DNA of 64,000 nt, taken from the NCBI RefSeq assembly GCF_014192015.1, contig NZ_JACHXJ010000005.1, positions 434,001 through 498,000 on the forward strand, read 5' to 3'. Both the position numbers and the translations under genes were made by a program. This DNA comes from Paenibacillus rhizosphaerae (GTDB lineage: Bacteria > Bacillota > Bacilli > Paenibacillales > Paenibacillaceae). This document shows, in pieces, positions 50,789 to 59,910 of this stretch. Numbering within the stretch: the first letter of the stretch is position 1; each line of letters begins with the position of its first letter. Under the pieces are notes generated by a model that ran no database searches, was not told where the DNA came from, and was given only the letters and a program-made list of their open reading frames with translations.

Positions 50789-51853
50789 ATGGGAGAACAC
50801 GGTACTGGGGAGAAGGTAAGGATTGCGATCGTCGGTTCAACCGGCTACGGCGGGGTTGAGCTGATCCGGCTGCTGCAGGGGCATCCCAAAGCAGTCATTA
50901 CGTCAGTGATTTCATCATCGAGCGCGGGAACGCCGATTTCGGAAGGCTTTCCGCATTTAACGGACATCATCGTGCGAAATTTGGACGGTACCGATCCGAA
51001 GGAAATCGCCGCCAAGGCGGACGTCGTCTTTACGGCTACCCCGTCGGGCGTGAGCTCCAAGCTGGTGCCGGGTTTGCTGGAAGAGGGGCTTAAGGTCATT
51101 GATTTGTCCGGGGATTTCCGGATCAAGGACGGCGCCACGTACGAAAAATGGTATAAGCACACCGCGCCGGATGCGGCTTATTTGGACCAAGCTGTTTTCG
51201 GATTGTGCGAACTGTTTGGGGAAGAAGTCGCCGGCAAGGATTTTATTTCCAATCCGGGCTGTTACCCGACGGCTACCCTGCTCGGTCTGGTTCCGGCCAT
51301 CAGCGCCGGCTGGATTAACCCGAACAGCATCATCATCGATGCCAAGTCCGGCGTATCGGGTTCGGGACGCGGAACGAGCTTGACTTCCCATTTTGCGGAA
51401 ATCAATGAAAACTTCAAAGCTTACAAAGTGAATAAGCATCAGCATATCCCGGAAATTGAGCAGGTGCTTGGCCAAGTGGCCGGTGAGCAGGTAACCGTGA
51501 CGTTTACGACCCAGCTCGTGCCGATGACCCGGGGCATTATGAGCACGATGTATGCGAACTTGAACGGCGTGTATAACGACGAGGATTTTGTGGAGCTGTA
51601 CCGGCAGTATTACCAAGGACGGCCGTTCGTGCGCGTACGCGACACGGGCATTTGGCCGGCGACGAAGGAAGTGCTGGGCTCTAATTATTGCGATATCGGT
51701 TTTGCGGCGGATCCGCGGACGGGCCGGGTCACCATTATTTCGGTCATTGATAATATCGTCAAAGGTGCGGCAGGCCAGGCGATACAGAACCTGAATCTGA
51801 TGATGGGATGGGAGGAGAATCTCGGACTCGGCTATACTCCGGTGTATCCGTAA
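50789..51853 (+). CDS. argC: N-acetyl-gamma-glutamyl-phosphate reductase
   Basis: The third step of arginine synthesis: NADPH-dependent reduction of N-acetylglutamyl phosphate to the semialdehyde. The NAD(P)-binding IAIVGSTGYGGVELIRLL is at the N-terminus and the catalytic Cys in FISNPGCYPTATLLGL; GRGTSLTSHFAEI and HQHIPEIEQ are family segments. ATG 50789 gives 354 residues, close to the usual length. The upstream in-frame ATG 50747 lies inside the ARG box, less than 20 nt from the presumed transcript start, so it is rejected. It heads the argCJBDFGH operon. Confidence 0.95.
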   Translation: MGEHGTGEKVRIAIVGSTGYGGVELIRLLQGHPKAVITSVISSSSAGTPISEGFPHLTDIIVRNLDGTDPKEIAAKADVVFTATPSGVSSKLVPGLLEEGLKVIDLSGDFRIKDGATYEKWYKHTAPDAAYLDQAVFGLCELFGEEVAGKDFISNPGCYPTATLLGLVPAISAGWINPNSIIIDAKSGVSGSGRGTSLTSHFAEINENFKAYKVNKHQHIPEIEQVLGQVAGEQVTVTFTTQLVPMTRGIMSTMYANLNGVYNDEDFVELYRQYYQGRPFVRVRDTGIWPATKEVLGSNYCDIGFAADPRTGRVTIISVIDNIVKGAAGQAIQNLNLMMGWEENLGLGYTPVYP

Positions 51854-51858
51854 GCGGG

Positions 51859-53100
51859 ATGAACATAGACATGGGACAATTAACGACGTTTACGCAGGTG
51901 AAGGACGGATCGATCGTCACGCCGAAAGGTTTTTCGGCGGGAGGCGTGCACTGCGGACTCAAGAAGACGGATCGCCATGACCTGGGCGCGATTCTGTGCG
52001 AGGTGCCGGCCGTGGCTGCGGCCGTGTACACCACCAATGTGTTTCAAGCGGCACCGCTGAAGGTGACGCGCGAGAGCCTGCGAAGCGGCACGCTGCAGGC
52101 TGTGATTGTTAACAGCGGCAACGCCAACGCTTGTACCGGGCAGCAGGGCGAAGCCGATGCCTATGACATGCGGGCGGCCGCAGCCCGCCACCTCGGTGTG
52201 GCGGAACAGGACGTGGCCGTCGCGTCCACGGGCGTGATCGGCGAGCTGCTCAAGATGGACCGCGTGAACGCGGGCATCGAGTCTCTGCCGCCGCGGCTCA
52301 GCAGCGCAGCGACGGGCGCGGAGGACTTCTCGCAGGCGATCCTCACCACGGACCTGGTGAAAAAAGAAGCCTGCGTATCGGTGTTGGTGAACGGCAAAGA
52401 GGTAACCATTGGCGGTGCGGCGAAGGGTTCGGGGATGATTCATCCGAACATGGCGACGATGCTTGCTTTTATGACGACGGACGCGGCTATTGACCAGGAA
52501 GCACTGCAGCAGCTGATGCGGCAGGCGACGGACGTGACGTTCAACATGATTACGGTGGACGGCGACACGAGCACGAACGACATGCTGATCGCCATGGCCA
52601 GCGGGCTGGCGGGGAACGAAGTACTGACGCCGGCGCATCCCGACTGGGAGCCGTTTGCCGAAGGGTTTACGTATGTGTGCCGGAGCTTGGCCCAAGAGAT
52701 TGCGCGGGATGGCGAAGGCGCGACGAAGCTGGTCGAAGTCAGCGTCACCGGCGCGGTCAGCGATCTGTCGGCGCGGGCGATTGCCAAGACGGTCATCGGC
52801 TCGAGCCTGGTGAAATCGGCCGTGTTCGGCGCCGATGCCAACTGGGGACGGATCATCGCTGCCGTCGGACGCGCGGGTGAGCCGGTAAATCCGGAGACGG
52901 TCGACATCCGGCTCGGCGATATCAGCGTATTGGAACAATCGCGTCCGGTCGCCTTTGATGAAGATGAGGCCTTGGTTTACTTGAAAGGGGACACCGTCCG
53001 CATCGTCGTGGATCTGCACGGCGGAGCCGGGCAAGCCACCGCCTGGGGCTGCGATTTGACTTATGACTACGTACGGATCAATGCGGCTTACCGGACATAA
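51859..53100 (+). CDS. argJ: Bifunctional ornithine acetyltransferase / N-acetylglutamate synthase
   Basis: Recycles the acetyl group from N-acetylornithine to glutamate, giving the cyclic form of the arginine pathway; the bifunctional type can also use acetyl-CoA. The protein self-cleaves at the conserved KGSGMIHPNMATMLAFM, before the nucleophilic Thr of the ATML segment. IVNSGNANACTGQQG and FNMITVDGDTSTND are further signatures. The presence of argJ explains the absence of argE/argA here. ATG 51859 begins 5 nt after the argC stop; a longer in-frame start within argC (51808) is less likely. Confidence 0.95.
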   Translation: MNIDMGQLTTFTQVKDGSIVTPKGFSAGGVHCGLKKTDRHDLGAILCEVPAVAAAVYTTNVFQAAPLKVTRESLRSGTLQAVIVNSGNANACTGQQGEADAYDMRAAAARHLGVAEQDVAVASTGVIGELLKMDRVNAGIESLPPRLSSAATGAEDFSQAILTTDLVKKEACVSVLVNGKEVTIGGAAKGSGMIHPNMATMLAFMTTDAAIDQEALQQLMRQATDVTFNMITVDGDTSTNDMLIAMASGLAGNEVLTPAHPDWEPFAEGFTYVCRSLAQEIARDGEGATKLVEVSVTGAVSDLSARAIAKTVIGSSLVKSAVFGADANWGRIIAAVGRAGEPVNPETVDIRLGDISVLEQSRPVAFDEDEALVYLKGDTVRIVVDLHGGAGQATAWGCDLTYDYVRINAAYRT

Positions 53101-53127
53101 GGCGAAGGCAGCTGCAGGGGAGAGTGA

Positions 53128-53967
53128 ATGCATATGAAGACGCTGGAGAATGAGCAGGGCTCCCCTATTGGGGCGGATGGCCAGCAGACGTTTGTCATGA
53201 AGTGCGGGGGAAGCACGCTGGCGGCACTGCCGGATTCCTTCTTTGAGGATCTGAAGCAGCTGCAGCAGCAGGGCGTGCAGCCGGTTATCGTCCATGGGGG
53301 CGGTCCGGCCATTTCGGACAATCTCGCCAAGCTGGGCATCGAAACGGAATTCGTGAACGGCCTGCGCAAGACGACCGAGGACGTCCTTGACGTCGTGGAG
53401 ATGGTGCTGGCCGGAACGATCAACAAGCAGATCGTGCGGCGGATTCAGAGCACGGGCGGCCGGGCTCTTGGCCTGTCGGGCGTCGACGGGGGATTGATCC
53501 AGGCCGAGCCGGTTGCGAACGCGGCCGAGGTTGGCCATGTCGGAGACGTGACCTACGTGGAATCGGCGATCGTTAAAGGCATTACGGCCATGGGCTACAT
53601 GCCGGTTATCGCGCCGGTTGGTGTAGACGCGGCCGGGCAGCGTTACAATATTAACGCCGATACCGCGGCGGGCGCCGTCGCTTCCCATCTGGGAGTCGAG
53701 CGGATGATCGTGGTCACGGATGTGCCCGGCATCCTGAAAGCCGTGGACGGCGAGAAGCAGGTGCTGCCGTCGGTAACGGTGCAGCAAATCGAAGACATGA
53801 TCGCCAGCGGCGATATATACGGCGGCATGATTCCGAAGGTTCGGGCCGCGGTGAGCTGCATTCAAGGAGACGTACAGGAAGTCGTCATCGTGGACGGCAG
53901 CGAGCCCCGGGTACTGAGCCGGGTGCTGCAGGGTGAAGTGTTGGGTACCCGCATCGTGCGGGATTGA
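53128..53967 (+). CDS. argB: Acetylglutamate kinase
   Basis: Phosphorylates N-acetylglutamate with ATP, the controlled step of many arginine pathways. 279 residues. Seen: FVMKCGGSTLA at the N-terminal nucleotide-binding lysine, IVHGGGPAISDNLAKLG, the substrate-binding RKTTEDVLDVVEMVL, and YNINADTAAGAVASHLG with VTDVPGIL. The GGMIPKVRAAVSCI segment near the C-terminus is typical. The N-terminus is about 20 residues longer than the shortest relatives, with no clear arginine-sensing helix. A GGGGAGAG ribosome site precedes ATG 53128. Confidence 0.95.
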   Translation: MHMKTLENEQGSPIGADGQQTFVMKCGGSTLAALPDSFFEDLKQLQQQGVQPVIVHGGGPAISDNLAKLGIETEFVNGLRKTTEDVLDVVEMVLAGTINKQIVRRIQSTGGRALGLSGVDGGLIQAEPVANAAEVGHVGDVTYVESAIVKGITAMGYMPVIAPVGVDAAGQRYNINADTAAGAVASHLGVERMIVVTDVPGILKAVDGEKQVLPSVTVQQIEDMIASGDIYGGMIPKVRAAVSCIQGDVQEVVIVDGSEPRVLSRVLQGEVLGTRIVRD

Positions 53968-54038
53968 GATAAAGGCAGGACATTTAATACAGGGGCACAG
54001 GGAGGGACCTGCGGCTCCGGGAGAAGGAGTGATTAGGG

Positions 54039-55235
54039 ATGAGTGCAAGCGAACAGGCAAGCTCATTGTTTCAGAACTATGCCAGATATCCGATCAGCCT
54101 GGTGAAAGGGCAGGGGAGCTGGCTGTGGGACGATAAAGGGAACAAATACCTCGACTTTATGTGCGGTATAGCGGTGACCAATCTGGGCCATGCGCCGAAG
54201 AAAGTGACCGAGAAGCTGAAAGCCCAGCTGGATGAGCTGTGGCATGTATCGAACCTGTTCCACATTCCGAATCAGGAAAAAGCAGCTTCTCTGCTGACGG
54301 CGAACAGCTGCGCGGATGCGGTGTTCTTCTGCAACAGCGGCGCCGAAGCGAACGAAGCGGCCATCAAGCTGGCCCGCCGCTACCACCAGAAAGTGAAAGG
54401 CACCGGACGCTTTGAAATCATCACCTTCCATCAATCCTTCCACGGACGCACGCTGGCTACCTTGACGGCAACCGGCCAGGATAAGGTAAAAGACGGCTTC
54501 CTGCCGCTGCCTGCCGGCTTCAAGAGCGTACCGCTGCATGATCTGGACGCGCTGAAAGCGGCCATCGGCCCGGATACGGCTGCGATCATGATCGAGATGG
54601 TGCTGGCGGAAGGCGGCGTGCTTGTCGTGCAGCCGGACTTCCTGAAGGCAGTGAAGGCGCTGTGCGAACAGCATGGGCTTCTGCTCATCGTCGACGAGGT
54701 GCAGACCGGCATGGGGCGTACAGGCAAGCTGTTTGCGTATGAGCATTACGGCATTGAGCCGGATATTTTCACACTCGCCAAAGGCATTGCCAGCGGGTTC
54801 CCGGCAGGAGCGATGCTCGGCAAAGGCTATCTGAAAGACGCGTTTACGCCGGGCAGCCACGGTTCTACCTTCGGCGGCACGCCGATCGCGACGGCGGCGA
54901 TGATCGCCACGATCGAGACGATTCTCGAAGACCAGCTGCCGCAGCGTGCCGCGGACATGGGCGAGTATTTGATCCAGCAGCTGAACGAAAAGGTGGCTGT
55001 GCATCCTTTTGTCAATGAAGTGCGCGGCTTGGGGCTGCTCATCGGCATCGAATGCAAGGAGCCGGTGAACGACATCGTGCTGGAAGGGCAGAAGCGCGGG
55101 CTGCTGTTCGTGACCGCCGGTCCGAACGTGATCCGCCTGCTTCCGAACCTGTATATTTCCAAAGAAGAAATCGATCAGGCCGTCGGCATGATTGCCGAGC
55201 TGATCCATGATCATACCGCAGTAAACAAGGCGTAG
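54039..55235 (+). CDS. argD: Acetylornithine aminotransferase
   Basis: A PLP-dependent enzyme converting N-acetylglutamate semialdehyde to N-acetylornithine with glutamate as amino donor. 398 residues. It has YLDFMCGIAVTNLGH, NSGAEANEAAIKLAR, the HGRTLATLTATGQ loop, VDEVQTGMGRTGKLFAYEH, and the PLP lysine in IFTLAKGIASGFPAGAML. HGSTFGGTPIATAAM is the conserved downstream loop. ATG 54039 follows GGAGAAGGAG. Class III transaminases are hard to separate, but the operon position settles the role. Confidence 0.95.
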   Translation: MSASEQASSLFQNYARYPISLVKGQGSWLWDDKGNKYLDFMCGIAVTNLGHAPKKVTEKLKAQLDELWHVSNLFHIPNQEKAASLLTANSCADAVFFCNSGAEANEAAIKLARRYHQKVKGTGRFEIITFHQSFHGRTLATLTATGQDKVKDGFLPLPAGFKSVPLHDLDALKAAIGPDTAAIMIEMVLAEGGVLVVQPDFLKAVKALCEQHGLLLIVDEVQTGMGRTGKLFAYEHYGIEPDIFTLAKGIASGFPAGAMLGKGYLKDAFTPGSHGSTFGGTPIATAAMIATIETILEDQLPQRAADMGEYLIQQLNEKVAVHPFVNEVRGLGLLIGIECKEPVNDIVLEGQKRGLLFVTAGPNVIRLLPNLYISKEEIDQAVGMIAELIHDHTAVNKA

Positions 55236-55278
55236 CCGGGCAGCATTAGAGCATGTACTGATAAAGGAGGACGTAACG

Positions 55279-56238
55279 ATGTTGAGCCAAACCGGGCTGC
55301 TGCAGGATATCGACCTGAAGGGAAGAGACCTGCTGGAGCTCGACGATTATACACCGGAAGAAATTCAGTACTTGATCGATCTGGCGATCGAACTCAAGCG
55401 CAAGCAGAAAAACGGCGAGGAATACCAGCCGCTGAAGGGCAAAACGATCGGACTTATTTTCGAAAAATCATCCACCCGTACCCGGGTATCGTTCGAAGTG
55501 GGGGCGTTCCAGCTCGGAGCCCACGCGCTCTTTTTAAGCAAAAACGACATTCAGCTCGGACGCGGAGAAATTATCAGCGATACGGCGCAGGTGCTGTCGC
55601 GTTACCTGGACGGCATCATGATCCGTACCTTCGGGCATCACAATGTGACGGATCTGGCGAAATACGCCTCCGTTCCCGTGATCAACGGCCTGAGCGATCT
55701 GGCGCATCCGTGCCAGGTGCTGGCGGATTACCAGACGATCTATGAGCACAAAGGCCAGCTGAAAGGCCTGAAGCTCGCCTACATCGGCGACGGCAACAAC
55801 ATGGCCCATTCCTTGATGATCGGCGGCGCCAAGCTGGGCGTAAACGTATCGATCGCAAGTCCGGAAGGGTACACCCCGGATCCGGCCGTGGTGAAGGCGA
55901 GCCAAGAGATTGCCAAGGAAAGCGGCGCGCAGATCGTCGTTACGCACAGTCCGGAAGAAGCGGTGAAGGACGCGGACGTCATTTATACCGACGTATGGGC
56001 CAGCATGGGCTTTGAGGAAGAGCAGAAGGTCCGCGAGGCGGCGTTCAAAAACTATCAAGTCGACGAGAAGCTGGCGCAGCTGGCGAAGGCAGACTACCTG
56101 TTTATGCACTGCCTGCCGGCACACCGTGGGGAAGAAGTAAGCGAAGGGGTCATCGACGGCAAAAACTCGGTCATTTTCGACCAGGCCGAAAACCGTCTGC
56201 ATGCGCAAAAAGCGCTGATGGCCGCCTTAATGGGTTAA
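55279..56238 (+). CDS. argF: Ornithine carbamoyltransferase
   Basis: Makes citrulline from ornithine and carbamoyl phosphate. The 319-residue protein carries the carbamoyl-phosphate loop KSSTRTRVSFEVGA, DGIMIRTFGHHNV, and the HPCQVLADYQTI signature. The ornithine-binding region DVWASMGFE and catalytic HCLPAHRGEEV are also present. The carbamoyl-phosphate synthase genes are not in the window. AAAGGAGG precedes ATG 55279. The operon position supports the anabolic rather than the arcB (catabolic) role. Confidence 0.96.
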   Translation: MLSQTGLLQDIDLKGRDLLELDDYTPEEIQYLIDLAIELKRKQKNGEEYQPLKGKTIGLIFEKSSTRTRVSFEVGAFQLGAHALFLSKNDIQLGRGEIISDTAQVLSRYLDGIMIRTFGHHNVTDLAKYASVPVINGLSDLAHPCQVLADYQTIYEHKGQLKGLKLAYIGDGNNMAHSLMIGGAKLGVNVSIASPEGYTPDPAVVKASQEIAKESGAQIVVTHSPEEAVKDADVIYTDVWASMGFEEEQKVREAAFKNYQVDEKLAQLAKADYLFMHCLPAHRGEEVSEGVIDGKNSVIFDQAENRLHAQKALMAALMG

Positions 56239-56272
56239 ATCGATCAGATTTTTCAGGAGAGGGAGTTTAGAC

Positions 56273-57505
56273 ATGGCAAAGGAAAAAATCGTGCTGGCGT
56301 ATTCCGGAGGTCTGGATACGTCGGTCATTCTGAAATGGCTCAAGGAAACGTATGATGCCGAAATCATCGCGTTTACGGCCGATATCGGGCAAAAGGAAGA
56401 GCTGGACGGTTTGGAAGAAAAGGCACTGGCTACCGGCGCCTCGAAAGTATACATTGACGATCTGCGCGACGAGTTCGCACAGGATTTCATCTTCCCGATG
56501 TTCCAATCGGGAGCGCTGTACGAGGGGCAGTACCTGCTCGGCACGAGCATTGCGCGCCCGCTGATCGCTAAGCGCATGGTGGACATCGCCCGCGCGGAAG
56601 GCGCGACCGCAATCGCGCACGGCGCAACAGGCAAAGGGAACGACCAGGTGCGTTTCGAGCTGGCGGCTGCGGCCTTGGCGCCGGACATCAAGGTCATCGC
56701 TCCATGGCGTCTGGAAGAATTCCGCAATGAGTTCCCGGGACGCGCGGAAATGATCGCTTTTGCCGAGAAGCACGGCATTCCGGTTACCGCCTCGGCGGCG
56801 AAGCCTTATTCGATGGACCGTAACCTGCTGCATATCAGCTATGAGAGCGGCGTACTCGAGGATCCTTGGTTCGATGCCAGCGCTCCGGAAAATAAAGACA
56901 TGTACCTGCTCAGCGTTTCTCCTGAAGATGCGCCGGATGAGGCGGAATACGTGGAGCTCGATTTCGTACAGGGGAATTGCGTCGCCATTAACGGCGAGAA
57001 GCTGAACCCGCTGGCCGTGATGGAGCGTCTCAATGAGCTTGGCGGCAAGCACGGCATCGGCCGTGTGGACATGGTGGAGAACCGCTTCGTCGGCATGAAG
57101 AGCCGCGGCGTGTATGAAACGCCAGGGGGCACGATCCTGTTCACCGCGCACCGCAAAATGGAGTCGATCACGATGGACCGCGAAGTGATGAACCTGCGCG
57201 ACAGCCTGATCACCCGTTACAGCACGCTGGTGTACAACGGCTTCTGGTTCGCTCCGGAACGTCTGGCACTGCAGGCGCTCGTGACCGAAAGCCAGAAGAA
57301 CGTGACCGGTACGGTGCGCGTGAAGCTGTACAAGGGCAATATCATCGCCGCCGGCGTGAAGAGCCCGGTCAGCCTGTACAACCCGGACATCGCCACGATG
57401 GAAGCCGATCCGACCCAAGCGTACGATCAAGGGGATGCTACCGGCTTTATCCATCTGAACGCCCTGCGTCTTAAAGTCGGCACAGGCGTGGCACAGAACA
57501 AATAA
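56273..57505 (+). CDS. argG: Argininosuccinate synthase
   Basis: Joins citrulline and aspartate with ATP to form argininosuccinate. The ATP pyrophosphatase P-loop LAYSGGLDTSVILKWL is at the N-terminus. TSIARPLIAKRMV, AHGATGKGNDQVRFE and the citrulline/aspartate-binding RGVYETPGGTIL follow. 410 residues, normal. ATG 56273 begins 34 nt after argF with AGGAGAGGGAG upstream. argH follows after a 109-nt gap that contains no clear terminator. Confidence 0.96.
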   Translation: MAKEKIVLAYSGGLDTSVILKWLKETYDAEIIAFTADIGQKEELDGLEEKALATGASKVYIDDLRDEFAQDFIFPMFQSGALYEGQYLLGTSIARPLIAKRMVDIARAEGATAIAHGATGKGNDQVRFELAAAALAPDIKVIAPWRLEEFRNEFPGRAEMIAFAEKHGIPVTASAAKPYSMDRNLLHISYESGVLEDPWFDASAPENKDMYLLSVSPEDAPDEAEYVELDFVQGNCVAINGEKLNPLAVMERLNELGGKHGIGRVDMVENRFVGMKSRGVYETPGGTILFTAHRKMESITMDREVMNLRDSLITRYSTLVYNGFWFAPERLALQALVTESQKNVTGTVRVKLYKGNIIAAGVKSPVSLYNPDIATMEADPTQAYDQGDATGFIHLNALRLKVGTGVAQNK

Positions 57506-57614
57506 TTTTTCCATGATATAATCAACAGCACAAGCATGTCGTAGGGAGGCCGTTCCTTGTCGGTCACGGGAAGGAGCGGCCCTCTGCTGTCAAGCAAGAG
57601 GGGAGAGAACGATA

Positions 57615-59018
57615 GTGGGCAAACTGTGGGGAGGGCGCTTTACGAAGCAGACCAACCATCTGGTAGACGAATATACGGCTTCGATCGGTTTTGACCAGGC
57701 GCTCGCCGAGGAGGATATTCAAGGCAGCCTGGCTCATGTGACGATGCTGGGCAAATGCGGAATCGTTCCGCAGGAAGACGTGGAGACGATCAAGGCGGGG
57801 CTGCAAACCGTGCTGGACAAAATCCGCCGCGGCGAAATCGAGTTTTCGGTGGCGGACGAGGACATCCATATGAACGTGGAGAAAAACCTGATCGCCGAGA
57901 TCGGCCCGGTCGGCGGCAAGCTGCATACGGGACGCAGCCGGAACGATCAGGTGGCGACCGACATGCACCTGTATTTGCGCAAGCGGGTCGTCGAGCTGGC
58001 CGGCATGCTGCATGAGCTGCAAAAATCGCTGATCGGACAAGCAAGGGACAACCTGGATACGATCATCCCGGGATATACGCATCTGCAGCGGGCGCAGCCG
58101 ATTCTGTTCGCCCATCATTTGATGGCGTATGTGTCCATGTTCCAGCGCGATATCGAGCGCCTTATGGACAGTTACAAGCGCATCAACGTCCTGCCGCTCG
58201 GCGCAGGTGCTCTGGCCGGGACGACGTTCCCGATCGACCGCCATTTCGTGGCGGAGCAGCTGCAGTTTGACCGGGTCTACGAGAACAGTCTGGATGCGGT
58301 CAGCGACCGCGATTTTATCGTGGAGTTCCTGTCCCACGCGTCCATCATCATGATGCATCTCTCCCGCCTGTCCGAAGAGCTGGTGCTGTGGAGCAGCACG
58401 GAATTTAACTTTATCGAGCTGGACGACGCCTTCTGTACCGGCAGCAGCATCATGCCGCAGAAGAAAAACCCGGACGTGCCGGAGCTGGTCCGCGGCAAAA
58501 CCGGCCGCGTGTACGGCAACCTGATGGGCCTTCTGACCGTGCTCAAGTCGCTGCCTTTGGCGTACAACAAGGATATGCAGGAAGACAAGGAAGGCATGTT
58601 CGACACGGTGGCCACGCTGGAGGGAGCCCTGCAGCTGTTTGCGCCGATGATCGCCACGATGAAGGTGAACAAGAGCCGCATGCGCGAAGCGGTCAACCAG
58701 GACTTCTCGAACGCGACGGACATCGCCGACTTCCTCGTCGGCAAAGGGCTGCCTTTCCGCCAGGCGCATGAAGTCATCGGCAAAACGGTGCTGTACTGCA
58801 TCCAGCAGGGCAAGTACCTGCTTGACCTGACGATGGAGGAGTTCCAGCAGTTCTCGCCACTGTTCGATGACACGATTTATGAGGTGCTGCGGCCGGAAAC
58901 CGTCGTGAACGCCCGCAATGTGTACGGGGGCACGGCGACGGATCAGGTGGCTGAAGCGATTAAGCGCGGTGAGGTGCTGCTCAGCATGACAGAGCAGTGG
59001 CTTGCCGAGCACGTATAG
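57615..59018 (+). CDS. argH: Argininosuccinate lyase
   Basis: Splits argininosuccinate into arginine and fumarate, the last step. 467 residues. The N-terminus is KLWGGRFTKQTNHLVDEY; HTGRSRNDQVATDMHL and PGYTHLQRAQPILFAHH hold conserved catalytic residues; and the fumarase/lyase signature is GSSIMPQKKNPD. The start is GTG 57615 with GAGGGGAG upstream; the usual M-x-KLWGGRF start supports it. Its TAG stop is the first three bases of a 7-bp tandem repeat array. Confidence 0.96.
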   Translation: MGKLWGGRFTKQTNHLVDEYTASIGFDQALAEEDIQGSLAHVTMLGKCGIVPQEDVETIKAGLQTVLDKIRRGEIEFSVADEDIHMNVEKNLIAEIGPVGGKLHTGRSRNDQVATDMHLYLRKRVVELAGMLHELQKSLIGQARDNLDTIIPGYTHLQRAQPILFAHHLMAYVSMFQRDIERLMDSYKRINVLPLGAGALAGTTFPIDRHFVAEQLQFDRVYENSLDAVSDRDFIVEFLSHASIIMMHLSRLSEELVLWSSTEFNFIELDDAFCTGSSIMPQKKNPDVPELVRGKTGRVYGNLMGLLTVLKSLPLAYNKDMQEDKEGMFDTVATLEGALQLFAPMIATMKVNKSRMREAVNQDFSNATDIADFLVGKGLPFRQAHEVIGKTVLYCIQQGKYLLDLTMEEFQQFSPLFDDTIYEVLRPETVVNARNVYGGTATDQVAEAIKRGEVLLSMTEQWLAEHV

Positions 59019-59050
59019 ACGATAGACGATAGCCGATAGCCGATAGCCGT
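59016..59050 (+). repeat. Five tandem 7-bp repeats starting at the argH stop codon
   Basis: TAGACGA x2, TAGCCGA x2, TAGCCGT x1, with no gaps. The first TAG ends argH, so changes in copy number would not alter the protein. Confidence 0.9.
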
Positions 59051-59155
59051 AACGAGTTGGTTGAGTCTGATCCGGGCTTCAATCTGCTTCAGGCAGACGG
59101 ACTAACTTTTAGCAGCGCAATAATAAAAAGCAGATAAGAAATATCGGATAAGAAA

Positions 59156-59186
59156 AAGGCGCTTCCCTTGTGGAGGCGTCTTTTTT
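59156..59186 (+). terminator. Terminator of the arg operon
   Basis: AAGGCGCTTCC pairs with GGAGGCGTCTT (eleven pairs, two G-T), followed by a T6 run. Confidence 0.85.
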
Positions 59187-59219
59187 CGTGGGGTCCCCCC
59201 CAATTTTCCATTTTCCGTA

Positions 59220-59246
59220 TTTACAACGTAACAATGTTATGTTACA
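59220..59246 (+). promoter_or_regulatory. Palindromic operator-like box upstream of yhbD
   Basis: TTTACAACGTAACA followed by ATGTTA and TGTTAC; GTAACA-N6-TGTTAC is a perfect inverted repeat (59228-59245). The first 14 bases recur exactly inside the yhbD gene at 59543-59556. Confidence 0.55.
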
Positions 59247-59270
59247 TTATTTCTGCGAGGAGGATGTGCA

Positions 59271-59906
59271 ATGAACGAAGAAGAGATTTCCAAAAAGGAT
59301 CTGCTGGAACTGACCGGAATTTCCTATGGACAGCTGTACCGCTGGAAGCGGAAAAACCTCATTCCCGAGGAATGGTTTATCCGCAAGTCTTCCTTCACGG
59401 GACAGGAGACCTTTTTTCCGAAGCAAAAAATACTGCAGCGCATAGACCGCATTATCAATATGAAGGACGGTTTGTCCCTCGACGAGCTGGCCGATGTGTT
59501 TTCGCCGAGCTCCGGCGAAGTATCGATCACCCCAGATGAGCTTTTACAACGTAACATTGTTACAAATATGACACTGGACCTGTTCCAACAAGAGGTGGGG
59601 AAACACGACGTGCTGACGTTCGCCGATATTCTCTCGGTCTATGTTCTGGAGAAGCTGCTGAAGAGCGGGGAGGTGACCCGGGATGAAGGCAAAATGCTGC
59701 TTTCCCTCATGCGGGATCATTACGCTAAAGTGGCCAGCAAACCGTGCGAGCTGGCGCTCGTCCGCAAAATGGGCGTGCCGCTGCTGCTGCTAATCGAGAC
59801 TACCGAGCATTTATATGTGGACCGGGATGCCAAGTGGGTGTTCCGCCTGCCTTTAAGGGGCTGTATCGAGGAATTGAAATTAAAAATCAACCAATCGGAG
59901 GTTTGA
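59271..59906 (+). CDS. yhbD: YhbD-like DNA-binding protein (DUF4004)
   Basis: 211 residues. The N-terminal 60 residues form a MerR-like winged helix (KKDLLELTGISYGQLYRWKR, NLIPEEWFIRKSSFTGQETFF, IDRIINMKDGLSLDELADVF). The rest is helical with a C-terminal alpha/beta part (VRKMGVPLLLLIETTEHLYVD) of unknown role. It leads an operon with two bactofilins, matching B. subtilis yhbD-yhbE-yhbF. A likely autoregulator, since a palindromic box lies in its upstream region and again within its own coding sequence. ATG 59271 follows GAGGAGG. Confidence 0.85.
   Translation: MNEEEISKKDLLELTGISYGQLYRWKRKNLIPEEWFIRKSSFTGQETFFPKQKILQRIDRIINMKDGLSLDELADVFSPSSGEVSITPDELLQRNIVTNMTLDLFQQEVGKHDVLTFADILSVYVLEKLLKSGEVTRDEGKMLLSLMRDHYAKVASKPCELALVRKMGVPLLLLIETTEHLYVDRDAKWVFRLPLRGCIEELKLKINQSEV
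59543..59563 (+). promoter_or_regulatory. Second copy of the operator-like box, inside yhbD
   Basis: TTTACAACGTAACA then TTGTTAC; GTAACA-T-TGTTAC is a perfect 13-bp palindrome at 59551-59563. The surrounding codons are otherwise GC-rich, so the AT-rich box stands out. Confidence 0.5.
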
Positions 59907-59910
59907 GGCG

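Noticed and set aside
51880..54066. A 728-codon minus-strand open frame opposite argJ and argB
   Set aside because: It spans two well-identified genes and their junction; the long opening follows from GC-rich codons on the + strand.
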